A stretch of 64,000 bases of DNA from Tanypteryx hageni (GCA_028673005.1 CM054116.1:73235315-73299314), one strand, 5' to 3'. Counted from the stretch's first letter, positions 47,169 to 59,735 are shown. The notes: generated from the sequence alone by a model not told the origin. Translations and numbers: made by a program.

Positions 47169-47415
47169 AAGGGGCGGGCAACCTGCGGTTCCGAAGCCGC
47201 GTATGGCTCCTTGAGTAAGTACTTGTTGTTCTTTAGAAGTTGGCTAAACTCCCAAACCTTTATCAGTCATGAAATACGCTCATTTGCGATCGCTCGAATT
47301 TCTAAGGAAAAAGGTCGTACGTACAGATCTTCAATATGCGGCTCCCAAGTATTTAGGAATGAGACAAAAAAAAACAAAAAGTGGCTCTTTTACTTTGAAA
47401 GGTTGCCGAGCCCTG
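47169..47415. mobile_element. Non-autonomous hAT element (MITE), 247 bp
   Basis: The left end aaggggcgggcaacctgcgg and right end aaaggttgccgagccctg are inverse copies. The adjoining ttccgaagccgcgtatggct block is typical of one hAT MITE type. Flanking 8-mers gtctaata and gactaaga match at 6 of 8 positions. The first base differs from the usual hAT C. Confidence 0.75.
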
Positions 47416-47423
47416 GACTAAGA

Positions 47424-48558
47424 AGATTCAGAAATCGGAAAGTAGATTTTTTTTAATAAGGTGACATTCCAGATAGTTCAAATGCGGCATCATCTCACTA
47501 TAATCCCAAAATTTTCTAAATACATAATTCGGATGCCTTCTATTATGGGATTACGGAGCTGCAATTTCGGTTTTAGTTTCTGGTTACTAGCGGCTTTGAG
47601 TCAGCGATCTGACCCAGATCCGTTTTTGTCTCGTAATTCAATGAAAGCCTAAAATATAATAAATTTGCATGGATGCATCCGTACGATACAGATAGGCAAA
47701 CGAATACTTTTGATCTCGACTTTATCATATAATAAGTACTTTATCAAAAATATATTTTAATAATGTAAATAAGTGGTTATTTTTATTTTGCTCTACAAAT
47801 TTCGGAAAAACTTTTCTCGAATGAATGAAAAGTTTGTTGTTTCCGCTAAAGTGAAAGACGCGAATTAGGTTATTTGACCGGTATGTTTAATTTTTGTCTT
47901 GTTTTTCTTTTAAGGAAAACAACTAAAAATAGTTGCATGGCAAATAAAATACCCGTTAGGATATAACCTTAAAAAAGTTGCTTATTAATACGGATTTCGA
48001 AGCCTGATACTTAACAGCTATTTTGTGTTATGTCGTGTCAGTACTACTCGCTGAGTATGTTATGACGTCTGATTCCGAAATAGCGAGGAATAAAAAATAA
48101 GATATCTTACTTTGTGTTACGGTATCTCTTGATTTTGCACTGAACGGCGTCGTAGATAATCAACTACTCATGCGGCCATAGCCGGGACAAGGGCTAGGCG
48201 AGCTAGGCACCCGCCTGGAGCGCAGCACGCATAAGGGCGCAACGAATGATAATTTGAACTTTAAAGTCTGTCACTTTATATGATGAAATATATTTTACTT
48301 CTACATTGTAAATAAACTACAGTTTTGAGAGGAAAACTGAGTGTTGTCATTGGGAGGGAGGGAGCGTAATTTTCAAACCTTACTTAGTGGAAAAAATATC
48401 TTTTCTCGGCTCTGCATGTGACCATATACGACATAAAAACGTCTTGTGGTGAAATGTTTTTTGAGCGCCGAGCGTCAGAGGCGGAGCCTTTAGTAATTGT
48501 ACATTTTTATTTTAGTAGTAATTTCATTGAACTAATTTTAATTATTTTTCTTTCGCAG
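47424..48558. other. Unassigned DNA; possible decayed element at 48180-48500
   Basis: At about 48180 the text ggcgagctaggcacccgcc, then ctggagcgcagc, recalls a hAT-like terminus related to 28924. No partner end or target duplication was found. A pyrimidine tract ends this interval (see next entry). Confidence 0.35.
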
Positions 48559-48617
48559 GTAAGTCCACCAAGGGTCCTTTAACGAGGAAAAGATTTATTT
48601 TAAGCCTTACAAAACTT
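48559..48617 (+). other. Candidate recursive splice site with 59-nt RS-exon
   Basis: At 48558/48559 a 3' splice site (tttttctttcgcag, with branch-like ctaat about 26 nt upstream) is fused directly to a consensus 5' splice site (gtaagt). 59 nt further a second 5' splice site, ctt/gtgagt, begins at 48618. In Drosophila and vertebrates such zero-length junctions (ratchet points), often followed by a short RS-exon, remove very long introns stepwise. No other place I scanned combines a pyrimidine tract with CAG/GTAAGT. The segment is too short to show coding. Function is inferred and depends on the window being intronic on the plus strand. Confidence 0.4.
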
Positions 48618-49564
48618 GTGAGTATGAATTTATCTTCTTAGTCCAGTCGAATTTTCATTCAAATTTACTCGAATACTCTTGATGATGTACATTGAGTTTG
48701 CGAGTGTTTTTATCCAAACTACCGAGAAATTTTCGCAAACAATCATGAGTGGACTACATAAATGCATTCTAAAATTAGGTGACATTGTTTAAAGACTAGC
48801 ACGTGTTCCACGAATGTGCTCTGGATTGTCGCAAGGCCTGCAGTAGATTACAGCTTGTCCGTCACGGCGCGTTTGTAGCGCAAAAAAACTGTAATTTGAT
48901 GCGCGTGTATAGTTGGTAGCTGTGGACGTTTTTTTCTCTCGTGGTCTCGAGTTTTTGTGCGAACAGATACGTCACAAGGCGAGTCTAGGTGAGTGGGGAG
49001 GGTCAAAGAGATCAGTTTTGTTCCATTAGGAAGATCCTTGAAATATGATTATCGTGAAAGGGGCATCCGTCCGGTTAATCCATATTGCTCCACCGATGTG
49101 TAAAACTGTCACGTAGGAATGGGTACCAGAGTTCCGTATTAATATTGATTAATGTTCTCTGTCTAGGTTTGAAAAACGACTAGATGCGAACCAATATCTA
49201 CGTTTATTTTTTATTTGAACTTGCAATAGCGATAGACACCAAATGGTGACTCGCTGAAGAATTAAGGTTATTCTTCGGGTATTGGCAAGTTAGTTAAATT
49301 AAACTATATAAAAATTACTATTTAACCTACCAACTTTTATATAAGTTTTTTCAGTGCACTAAAAAAGGAAATAATTACAATTTTCGTGTAGTTAATTTTT
49401 TAATAGCAAAATAGCCGTAAACATATGCTCAAGGCATTACTTTATTTTTATTAGCCAGTTCATATCTCTTTTGTCTGTCATTACGAGTTATATTTTATTC
49501 AATAGCATATTCCTTTAAAATAGAAACGCCCGAATAAAAATCCTCCTTTACGTGTATCTTTTGG
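48618..49564. other. Unassigned DNA
   Basis: No gene recognised. A ctag/gtgagt donor-like match lies near 48985. Confidence 0.35.
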
Positions 49565-49613
49565 GGAACCCCTTGAAACATTTAGCGAACCCTTTAAAGG
49601 TTCCCGAACACTG
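49565..49613 (-). mobile_element. Solo hAT-like terminus
   Basis: Minus-strand text cagtgttcgggaacctttaa, then gggttcgct and ggggttcccc, fits a hAT-type end. A left partner near 49131 (cagagttccg) is conceivable, but the flanking 8-mers do not match convincingly. Confidence 0.4.
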
Positions 49614-49810
49614 CATGGGAGACGCTGGAATATAAAATTCTATGAAATATTCCGCACATTCATTCGATTGTTCCGTGTTGTTATTTTTTCTTTCTTTGAA
49701 CCCAAACTCAATTTTGGTTATCACCGTGTGTGTGTCGAGACATATTAGTTTTACGATTTTCCGAACCCTTTTAAGCTGTCAATAATGAGGTCAGGCTGTG
49801 AAATTTACTC

Positions 49811-49937
49811 ATCATGAAAAAAGAACTTAGTTGCTTCCAGAAATTTAATTTTAAACAACCGTTTTCACTACGATCGTAGTGAAACCGGTCGTTTAAAATT
49901 AAATTTGTGGAAGCAACTAAGTTCTTTTTTTCATGAT
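49811..49937. mobile_element. 127-bp near-perfect palindrome (foldback MITE)
   Basis: The two halves are inverse copies across the whole length, centred on cgatcg at 49871-49876. The outer arms read atcatgaaaaaagaacttag and gttctttttttcatgat; the inner arms read ggtttcactacgatcgtagt and its inverse. Only a few mismatches and a 1-nt length difference occur. There is essentially no loop, so as RNA or single-stranded DNA it would form a ~60-bp hairpin. No coding. A target duplication is not obvious. Confidence 0.8.
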
Positions 49938-50336
49938 CTTTTAAACTGCTTGTGTTTACGACAGACGAAATGAATGTAGTAAAAATTTGTCTTTAACCAA
50001 TCGGAATCAGGCTGGCCAAGATGTTTCAGATTGAAGATATATATACATAAAGAGTGAGAATAGATCTAGCAGGTTACTCTCTCCTAACTTTCTTTTCGGA
50101 GTGGATCTTGGCGTTAAGAAGTAGAAACCGAATCCGCTTTGACGCCAATTGATTCACCCGAACAAATTCAATCCAGCTTTTCTCTCTCTCTGTCTCTCCT
50201 TCCTCTGCATGGAATCAAGCAAGTTTTCGCTTGGTCGTTCTGTTTGGAAATTGTCCGTGTGTGTTTCTTTCTTTTTCGTGGCAGATATTACCCTTCTGCC
50301 AACTTTCGGAAGAAGACAGAGCGGATAGGTAGGGTG
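49938..50336. other. Unassigned DNA
   Basis: No gene recognised; a short CT run lies at about 50180-50197. Confidence 0.4.
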
Positions 50337-50490
50337 AGAGAGAGAGAGAGAGGGAAAGCTTTTTATCTCCTCCTTCCAACGGCGATAAGGCACTAGGAGA
50401 GAGGTTCGCGAGAAAGTGGTCGAGAGAGAGGGAGGGAGGGAGGGGGAGGGGGAGGGAGAGGGGGAGAGAGAGGGAGAGAGAAGCGATGGC
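50337..50490. repeat. GA/GGGA purine array
   Basis: (ga)n at 50337-50352 and ggagggaggg / gggagagagag units to about 50482, purine-only on the plus strand. Confidence 0.85.
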
Positions 50491-51575
50491 CCGTGGCTGA
50501 AACGGAATTGTTTCGGAGAACGGGCTCCCTAAAAGGGAGATAGGAGGTAGTTTGCGGAGGAGTTGGGGAGGGAGGAGAGAAGAGTTTTTCCTCGGCAGAA
50601 GGCGAAGAAGTGAGGTGTGCGCGAAACGGCCAAGGACAATCGAATAGGAAGCGAAAGAGAAATGGAGAGGGACGGAGGAGGACGAAAAGAGGGCGATGTT
50701 GGACCTACGGGAGAGAAGGGATCGTGGAAGGAAGGGCGCCGCGAGAACATTTAAAGTTTGGTCAGATGAGGTTTTAAAAGAGCGGCATAATTGTTATCGA
50801 GAAGTTGGCTGCGTCTTGCGGAGAAAGAGAGAGAGAGAGAGAGGTTGGCGAGAGCAATAAGGCAGCGGATAATGGATTTCGAGGGTTTCCAGATAATGGA
50901 AAGTGAAGAAAGGATTAAAATTCGAAGAAGTATTATTTTTTGGGAGTTTATGAGCGAAGGGAAGGTTTTAGAGAGTGGGAGTGATGTGAGAAAGGAAGAA
51001 AACAATCCGTGGAAATGAAGAAAACCGACTTTATTGAGGGAGAGATTGGGACTATTGAATTCCTCCCTTTACGAGTGTAGGCCTCGAAAAAAAAGTGAAA
51101 GGGGTGGGAAGATGGTTGTGGGGGCGAGAAGAGAGAATTTGCGAGTGATGTGGCAACAGTGGAGGAAAAGGGGAATGGGAAGAAGGGAGGAATGAGACGA
51201 CGGTAGGAAGGAGACGTAGAAAGGAACGGGAAGGGGTTGAAACGGAAGAGGAGATGGATGAGGAGAAGGAAAGAGGGGAGCGGTTGGAGAAAAGTGTTGG
51301 AAGCGTGTGAAGAGGTTAGAGAATTTGCAGGTCGAAGGGAAGGCAGAGAAAAATTGATGAAAACGAGTGTGGCCAGGATGTTAACGAATGGGAGAACGAA
51401 TGCGTGGGAAAGAAGCTAAAAATGGGGGATTAGAAAGGGTAAGGGGGAAGGGCAAGAAAAAGGAAGTGGATGGCGTGGGGTAGGAACGTTCTCTCCGAGG
51501 GAATCCGGAAGGTGGGTGGGGGTAGAGAGTGGGAGGTTGTGGAGGAGTGAAGGGGGAAAGGGAGGGGGGGCGATG
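50491..51575. other. Kilobase of strong purine bias on the plus strand
   Basis: Non-repetitive but strongly A/G-biased for over 1 kb; spurious open frames on both strands result. At about 51015-51090 the text ccgactttattgaggg, then agattgggacta, resembles the inverse of the LINE tail at 29727 (weak). Confidence 0.55.
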
Positions 51576-51614
51576 GAAGACGCTCCTCACTTGTGATTGC
51601 GTTACTGGCGCCAC

Positions 51615-51770
51615 ATGTGACCTCTCTCTCTCTCTCTCACACACAGTTTTCTTCTTTTGTTTCCCATCAAACATCCCTATACTACTACTACTACTTGTAT
51701 TCTATCCGATACCTTTCTCACTTGACTTTCTCTTCTCCCTTTTATGCCTCATACTCGAGGGATCATAGCT
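51615..51770. repeat. CT, CA and (CTA)n microsatellites
   Basis: (ct)n at about 51619-51638 running into cacacaca, then (cta)n at 51679-51693, all within a pyrimidine-biased stretch. Bias flips strand relative to the preceding kilobase. Confidence 0.75.
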
Positions 51771-54700
51771 ACAGAGGTGTCTGCGAAGAGACTGATGCTT
51801 TTTGTGTCATCGTTTATCGATGTTGACACGATAGACCATTTTTATGTTTGACTAAAACGAAGAAAATATCGTCTTACGTGCGTATGCCGAGGAATTCTAT
51901 ATCTATAGGCTGATATTTATGTTACAGTAAAAGTAGTCATTATTAATGAAGTGATATTCTTGCATCTTAGGTGAAATTTTAGCCGAATAATGTCTCGCGT
52001 AAGGTATTCGTTTGAATTTTACTAATTAAATTGAAACGATTTCTTACAAATATTAAGTAGGTAGTAGTTAGCCGTATGAAAAATTATCGCGATTGGAACT
52101 GCGAATAAATCGTCAGCGGTGGTTTTTGCTAGGGCTATTTGTATTCACCGTTCTCACGCGAAATTCTCGTTTTAAGCGTTGTATATCTTTTGTGTTAAAG
52201 GTTGAATTTTTTAGCGTTTCTGAGAGAAAATTTCCGAGGCTTAGGATTAAAAGTTCTCTAAATACGCTTGTAAAATGCGAATAATGCCGTCTTCTCTTTA
52301 CATTTCATCCTATTCCATTTAACTCATAGCAACTTCCTACCTTTCCTGTCAACTGCTTCTCGGAAGAAACGGCACGAATCGATCCCCTGAAATTAAAAAT
52401 TCGTCGGTAAGACCGTATGCGTGGATTGGCCCCTATAAACCTATGCTATTCAAATTATCCCGTTCAAATTTCATCCGCATTATTCTAATTCCATCCTCCC
52501 TCGCTTCGCATTAAAAAAAAACGTTGTTCAGGGGATGGGAAATCGGGAAAAAAGGGTCAAAGGAGGATCGGAAGGAGATCGATGATCCCCATAATTCCTC
52601 TAAAAATCCCCTCCTTAAAAAAAAACATTTTTCGCCGAGGGATTGCTCGAATTTTATTCTTGTTATTAGAGCGCGTTTTCCGAGAGAAAAAAAACCTTTG
52701 TGGAACGGAAGAGATTGTTTATCAGTAGCTTAGCGTCGGGCGGGAGCGGTTAGCTAATAAGGAGAGAAGGGATATTATTGCGTACCTAGCGTAGGAAGGG
52801 AGAGAATGGAAAAAATGAAGGAAGGAGGGGGGTCGGACGTCGTCGACGAGTTGGCCTTTGTTGTGGGTTTTGCTCGGCGCAACCTCGGTCGAGAAATCGG
52901 TTTCCGTTGCCGTGTTTCGAATTTGGAGATGAAGGCGGATGCGGAGGGAGAGGGGAGGGGGGGGGGGGGGGACGTGGGACTTTGGCAAGGGAGAGAGTAT
53001 GAGATTTTCGACGGGAGGGTTGAGTAAAAAGCTCTCTTTCCTACCGTGGCCACGTACAATTTCAAGAGTATCGGACTCCGGGAGCAGCTGTTGAAATGCT
53101 TCCTTCTCATCCACTTCGCCTTTTCAGGAATCGCCTCTAATCCTCTTCTCTTTATTTTTCACTCCGCCATTTTGAATCCGGGTTTTCCTCTTTCTCGCTC
53201 TTTCCCTCCCTCCCCGTATTTATTTGAATCGATTTTTTTATCCATTATCCGTCACGGTTGAGGTAATACCACATTCCTGGGAAATTATTTTTCTTTGCGA
53301 ATGCCTTTGTGTAAGAGCCCTCTAAAAAGCGATACTGCGTGTTGGAAACGAGAAATTCGTGGAATAGACGCTAGGGCATTCCACAGAATTATTCCGACAT
53401 GAAGGAGGGGACGGTTTTTTTAATCCATCGAATATCGGTTATTTAATGTGGTTTACATAAAAGGTATTAGGTTTTGCCCTACAAAATAATCCGAGACGAT
53501 TGAACTTATTTACGTCTGCCAATTTACGCTTAAAGCACTTTCATTTTGCGCGGGGGAAACAAAAAAAATTATTTCCCTTTTATCGCATGCACCCGAGTTA
53601 TTTTGGCAATTCATTTTTGGGGAGTTATAAATAAACTTAATAGCCTCAATCTCGTATTCTCCATTTCTCTCGCTACATTTTATATATTTTTTCCTCCACC
53701 TATCCTCTTCTCCTCCTTGCTCTTGAGGGTGATGGATGGAGGTGAGTTGGGTCTGAAGAAAATGAGACAAAAAATTCTCTTAAGCTCTCCAAACGGCTAG
53801 GGATGACTGAAAGGGCATATGGCCGTTGATTTATGAGGAGGTCTTTTTAGTCTCTGGGAGATGTAATGCAGTGTGCGACCTTGTGTACCCAGGTGGAAAA
53901 AACATTTCCCAGGATTTTTTTGTGGTACTATTATCGATGCACTTCAAATAGATTCGGTAGGTTTCGTCGAGTGAAATATGCTGGATTAAGGTACTCGAGG
54001 ATTAATTTTGGACGCCGTTGCTGAAAGAACATTTCAGGCGCAATTTTCCGCCGAGGTTTAGGAAATATTTTCATGCGACTTTTTTTCTGTTCATCTCCTT
54101 TCAAAGTGCTTTTGAGTGCTGAGCAAATTTAATCATACATACAGTTGAAAATTATTTGAGATATCCAGTTTGGCCGGAGAATTTCCCTATTGCGTTGTAA
54201 GTAACGCGTCTCTTTAATATTGCAAAAGCATATTACACAATTTCATGAGAAGGAACATTTTCCATGGTCTTTATTAATATGCCTACGAATGATAACCGTT
54301 AGAACTTAGCTTTCCACATCTCCACTAATCCTTCACTTAAACTCTAATAGCGGAAGGAATAGATTTTTGCATCGGGGCTCGCGCTCCAATTCCTCTTGTT
54401 TATGGCTAGGCATGCATTCGTTTCGTCACACGCTTTATGTGAGCTTTAACGTCGAGTGGGAAGTTATGGAGTCGAAAGATGGAGCTCTCCTTCGCGACCT
54501 CCCATTGAAGTTCAATGTTGGCAAAGTCGCCCATCTCTTCATCTTCCACGTCGTCCCCTTTTCGCACGGGCCGCCAAATTAAAACAGAAAAGAGGAAGAA
54601 AGGGCGAGAGAGAGAGGATAGAAACGTCATCAGACGCCGCGCAAAAACCTCTCTCGGACACGTGCTTTACAGCGCCACCGAGAGGGGTGGCGTTATGTTG

Positions 54701-55149
54701 CGTTAAGCCACCCGCGAAACGGTCGAGTGACATCAACCCTCATAGCGAATGCGTCCCGATAGCGAACTCTTGAGGGAGAGGAAAAATTGTTTTTTTTTTT
54801 TCATTTTCTTCTCCTTCTCCTCTTCCTTTAGAACCTCTTGTAAATCGTTGCACGAACGGCTTTCCCGAATGGTTGCAGCGCAGCTAAAAATTTCCTCCTC
54901 CTCCTCAATTTCACCTCCGCCTTCCAAAACCCACCCAACAGACCACCTCAGCTGCTCAGGCCGCGAAAAATCTCTCGAGTGGTTATAAATACATCAGGCA
55001 AGGCATCAACCATCGGGGTCGCCAGTGCGCATGCGTGCACGCTAGGTGGAGCAAGACCGCGGAGCCCCTGCCCTTCTCTCTTCCTCCATGGCTATTCTTG
55101 GGGATAACCCCTCCTTTCGTCCGCATTTATTCTTTTCCTGCCGCGCTCC
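51771..55149. other. Unassigned DNA; G15 homopolymer at 52957
   Basis: No gene recognised. A run of 15 G at 52957-52971 lies in a purine-rich patch. Strong acceptor-like text ccacttcgccttttcag precedes 53129, and a ggag/gtgagt donor-like match is near 53741, preceded by a long pyrimidine tract. None frames a recognisable exon. Confidence 0.35.
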
Positions 55150-55560
55150 CTCCCTCTCTTCCTCCCTCTCTCTCTCCCTCCCTCTCTCTCTCCCTCCCTC
55201 CCTCCCTCCCTCTCTCCCTCCCTCCCTCTCTCCCTCCCTCTCTCCCTCCCTCTCCCCCTCCCTCTCTCCCTCCCTCTCCCTCCCTCTCTCCCTCCCTCTC
55301 TCCCTCCCTCTCTCCCTCCCTCCCTCTCTCCCTCCCTCCCTCTCTCCCTCCCTCCCTCTCTCCCTCCCTCTCTTCCTCCCTCTCTTCCTCCCTCCCTCTC
55401 TCCCTCCCTCTCTCCCTCCCTCTCTCCCTCCCTCTCTCCCTCCCTCTCTCCCTCCCTATCTCCTTCCCTCTCTCCCTTCCTCTTTCCTTCCCTCTCTCCC
55501 TCCTTCCCTTTTCTTCTCTCTGTCTCTTCTTTATCCTTCTCCCATTCTCCCAAGCTCTCC
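55150..55560. repeat. CT array with 12-bp CCTCCCTCTCTC register
   Basis: Very regular ccctccctctct units with occasional extra cctc steps. Long open frames on both strands are artefacts. Confidence 0.92.
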
Positions 55561-55590
55561 CACTCTCCTTTCCTACCTAAAAGAATAGGA

Positions 55591-55640
55591 AGATAGCTTA
55601 GCGAGGTCGTCCAAGATTCGATTCCCAGGAGTGTGTTGCA
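55591..55640 (+). other. A-box/B-box-like pair with short spacing
   Basis: tagcttagcgagg (55595-55607) fits the RNA polymerase III A-box and gattcgattccc (55615-55626) the B-box, but they are only ~8 bases apart. Probably a deleted tRNA/SINE relic, or chance. Confidence 0.25.
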
Positions 55641-58600
55641 CGAGTCGTCGCCGAGAGGAAGTTTCGGAATCGGGTGCACGCGTTTACCTCAACACCTTCC
55701 TCGCCATATAAAAGAATGCGTCATGATTGCGTCGGAGGAAGGGTCCCTTTTCCCTTGACCACCCCTTGCCGCGAAGACGAGTTATATATTTTTAATTCTT
55801 CTCTCTCTTTCTCTTTTCCCTTCCACTCCCCATCCCATCTCTCTAGCTCTCCTCCCTTTCCCTCCCCTCTCCGGCTTATTTACCCGTGTTCAGAAAGTTC
55901 TCGGCGGGTGATTTCCAGTTATCCCCGCCCTTATTCCCAACCTCCCCGCCTTTGCGGTTGCACACAGTTAGATTCGCGGTCTGCTGAGTAAAGAACGATT
56001 TTCTTGATTTTCCAAGTACTTCCCTTCTCATCCTTCTTCTCCAACCAGGAAATCTGTTGTTTGCGGGGGTAGGGGGAAAGATGTCTCGGTTGAATGAGAT
56101 GGGAGTTCGGGGTAGATTTCGAGGATATCGTGAAGGTGGCGGTACGGGCTTCGAGATCGGTCGAAGAACGTGTGCTGGATTTATGGGAAGCGGATGTAGG
56201 ATGTGCTCTCGGAAGCTCTGTGCGCTACGTGTGTAGATATAAGAAGGGCGCGGGGATCGAATCGCATTAGCGGTTGGAAGCTATATGGGATCCGACGGAG
56301 CGGTCCGGGGCATTTTTCTTAACTAAGCGATATCTTCGCTTCTCAGGGAAAAATCTTATGTCGTGTATATATAGGACGTGAGGGGAAAGCATTGTTATCG
56401 GTGTCGCTCACCTCTCGCGCCAGAATTTCTTACGCTCCTTTAACGAGATTTCCTTTGCTGAGAAAGGTCTGCTTTTCTGACGTTTAAGTAACGTTCTTTC
56501 CCGTTTTCCCTCGAGTCATTCAATTATTAATGCCCTGGCAGGTTAGGCGTGTTTTCAACCTTGAGGGCTTAAGAGATCTCCAATCTTTGTTCTTTTTTCG
56601 ATTAATAATTGGTTCATTGTATATTTCATTCGAAAACGTGAGGTTTTACCATATAAACTTTTTCTATTCACCCGTTCTGCTGTTAGCATTTCCATGTCAA
56701 TTTAATATTGTAGTTTATTTTGACGTGTAAAAAACTTTGTTTTCTAGGGCCTAGATTAGTATTGAAGTGTTTGAGCTCAATCCAAAGGCCGTATTTTCTC
56801 GCTCAAGGCACTGTTTGCTATAAAATTCAAAACTTGTAAATTACATTTTGATCAAACTTAATAGTACTAGGACTTGGTAAGAATTTTGAGAGGATTTAAT
56901 ATTTGATGAGAGGGTCGACCAAATCTCCTTCCTGTTGCTGAGGGAAGGCAATCTCGACTTATTGCATATAGGCCTTTTTCGGTATTTTTTTATTAAAGCG
57001 TCTAGAAAAATTATTAGTTTTTAAAATTTAGCATCTTTTATATAGCCCACATAAAAATGCTGCTGCCTCATCCTTTGGGCGGGGAAATTCCTATCGTAAC
57101 GCAGAGGAAGACCCTTGCAATTTAAGCTTTCCAGAGAGATACATTTGTTGATGTATGATGCCTTCACGTCAAGTCATTTTCCAGTCTCAGTATAATGTTA
57201 GGTTATCTATCCTTGGAATGAAATAACCAAGTTCATTCGGTGTCTGGAGTAAGGGAAACGCGTGCTTTGTAAAAAAAATACGGGAGTCATTTCATCTTCT
57301 GATAAATTGCAGTTTCAAATACGGCTGAGAGAGGAGCATTATTAAATTCATAGGGACATTTTAGAAGGATAAAGTCACTTTACATGCAAAATTTGAAGTT
57401 TCATCTTCCTGTAGTGAAAAAAATGAAGATGTAACCAGATTTATTACTTGAGGTATAAAGCTGTCATCAATTGATGCGGACGAAAGTTTGTTATTATGCC
57501 CGAGTTGTTAGGTAAAATTGACGCGCTTTATGCTGCCGATATAGAACGATGGAAATAATAAAGGGAACAATTAATAGTGCCGAACGTGATATGAAATATC
57601 GTTACATACTTAATTACCTAAGTATAATGTTGCTAATCAATTTTTTCCATTTCTGAATTGAATTCCTGAACTTCTATGGTGTCTTGGTATTTGTCCGTAT
57701 TGGTATTATGAGAAATTTTTAAATCCTTTTTCATAACGATATTTTGTCAAGTTAGGTTGTTTAGACCATTCTAAACACTACCACTGCTGCCGATTTTTAT
57801 CCCGTCTTTCACGATGACCTCACAATTGAAAATTATTCGTACTGTAGTGCCCATAAAGTATGTCGCTCAATATCCAGTTTTAATGTCTGTCTTAAATATA
57901 GTGCTAGCGTGGTTATTTACTCTTACGTAATCTTACATTTTTAAATTGACCTATATACTCGGAAATAGTACATGTTAACGCCCCTTAAACGGTATTAATG
58001 CTTGTTTCCAACCGGGCTTATTTATATTAATATCGATTATGTTAAACGTGTGCGTGTTTATCAACAGCATTTATCAGAAGTATAGATTTAAGAAATATCT
58101 AACTTTTAATACTCATGAAAATAGTCCGTATTGGTATTTATTATCTTCATTTGAAACATTCTATTTTGTTGTCTTTACATAGTACGGAATATTGGGAAAC
58201 TATTCGTTCGACGAATTTTTTTATAATGAGAGGATTTTTATATTCAGCATTTTCTTAAAAGTTTAAGTTCAAGGATAAGAATATGTGCCTTGCTATATGC
58301 ACTTACCGCTGTGCACATAAGATGCCTAGGGCACCAATGTCTGATAAATGTTCAGTCAATATTCTGCTGTCGCTTTAAGTGCTTCGGTTAGCGATTAACA
58401 CGGATACCCTCTGTAAACCTCCGTTCATCTCGTTCAAATAGCTACCAATCTAGTAAATTTGTTTTTCGAACGATATACTGTCGTAGCGCTTAACTCATCA
58501 CATGCATCGCACTCTCTCATTTCTCTTCTGGTTTCAAAATTCATAATTCTTTCACCGCCGCTTTAGCCGAACGACCCATAAAATGACTTTGGAACTCTTA

Positions 58601-59640
58601 GTTGATCCAAATTACTCCATTAACTTTTCATTTTGAGAAATTATCGGTGATCCAAGTTGAATTACCCATCTCAGGTTATAGTTTGTTTATATCACAACCG
58701 TCGGCCGTTGAGTTGCCTCTGAAGGCGGCAGCTTTGTTGTTGAAGCGCGCGTTTGATTCTTCCTATCAAAGAACAGCCGCCTTGATTTTTTGTGGATTAT
58801 ATTTCCCTTGTAATATGTAAAAGTCTGAGGCGACTTCTTTTACCAGATTTAGCATCTCCTGTTTACAATTTCCTTTACAAAATTGACATTTTCTTAGTAA
58901 TACCATGCAGGCTTTTTGTTTTCATAAAAATAACTTTTCCTCAAAGTCATAAATTGCTTCAGGAAATGCACTATTAATATATTTCCTTCGTTAAAATTTT
59001 ATGAAACTAATTTTGTTTCTATCATGTGTCTTTTAAAATAAATTGTAAGCTCTATATCCATCAATTTGTTTTTTTATTTGATGTTTACTATTTCACTTCA
59101 CTTCTTTATTTAATTTATTTTTCGACTTTACATTGAATTTTTATTCCGTTAATATTTAAAAATTTATCTTTGTAAACTGGCCATGGAAATAATAAGGCTT
59201 TTTGCTGTCCACCTCGCCGAATGCAGAATTTTTCCTCTCTTTTTGTTAATAACCTCGTAAAATTTGTAAGTCGCATAAGCATTATCGCGCAATAAAGTCT
59301 TATATATAGGGAACGGCGCTTTTGTGGTGTAGACGTTTGAGAGATAGTTTCCCTATAATCTCAGCATCTCGCGAGGTCCAAAGATTTGAGTAAAAATATC
59401 TTCTTTTTCTCTCTCCGAGAATCTCCTCCCCCCTATTTTTTAATCCAGCGACTCCGAAATATGTCCTCTCCTTTCCTCCTGACCTCAGAAATGCAAATCG
59501 CGAACCTTTTCCCTCCCTGCCATTACCCACCAACCAATCGAGAGGCCTATTGTATCGACTCAACAGATTTTCATCACCCTTCCCGTCGTCCATAAATCTC
59601 TCTACCTCCTTGCCTCCGAAGTGAGGTCGTGGAACGCCAA
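55641..59640. other. Unassigned DNA
   Basis: No gene recognised over 4 kb. 55680-55980 is moderately GC-rich with an unremarkable 105-codon open frame; 56530-59300 is AT-rich with short open frames only. A pyrimidine-rich stretch lies at about 59398-59450. Confidence 0.4.
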
Positions 59641-59649
59641 ACCAATACA

Positions 59650-59676
59650 TATATAAACAAACACACACACAAGCAT

Positions 59677-59735
<59 letters not shown>

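Noticed and set aside
48180..48500. hAT-like element starting at gggctaggcgagctagg
   Set aside because: No inverted partner or 8-bp duplication could be found; resemblance to 28924 is short.
49131..49613. Full hAT element pairing cagagttccg with the terminus at 49565-49613
   Set aside because: The ends match poorly and the flanking 8-mers agree only with a shifted alignment.
56245..56275. Minus-strand B-box-like gattcgatccccgcg
   Set aside because: No A-box or acceptor pairing found around it.
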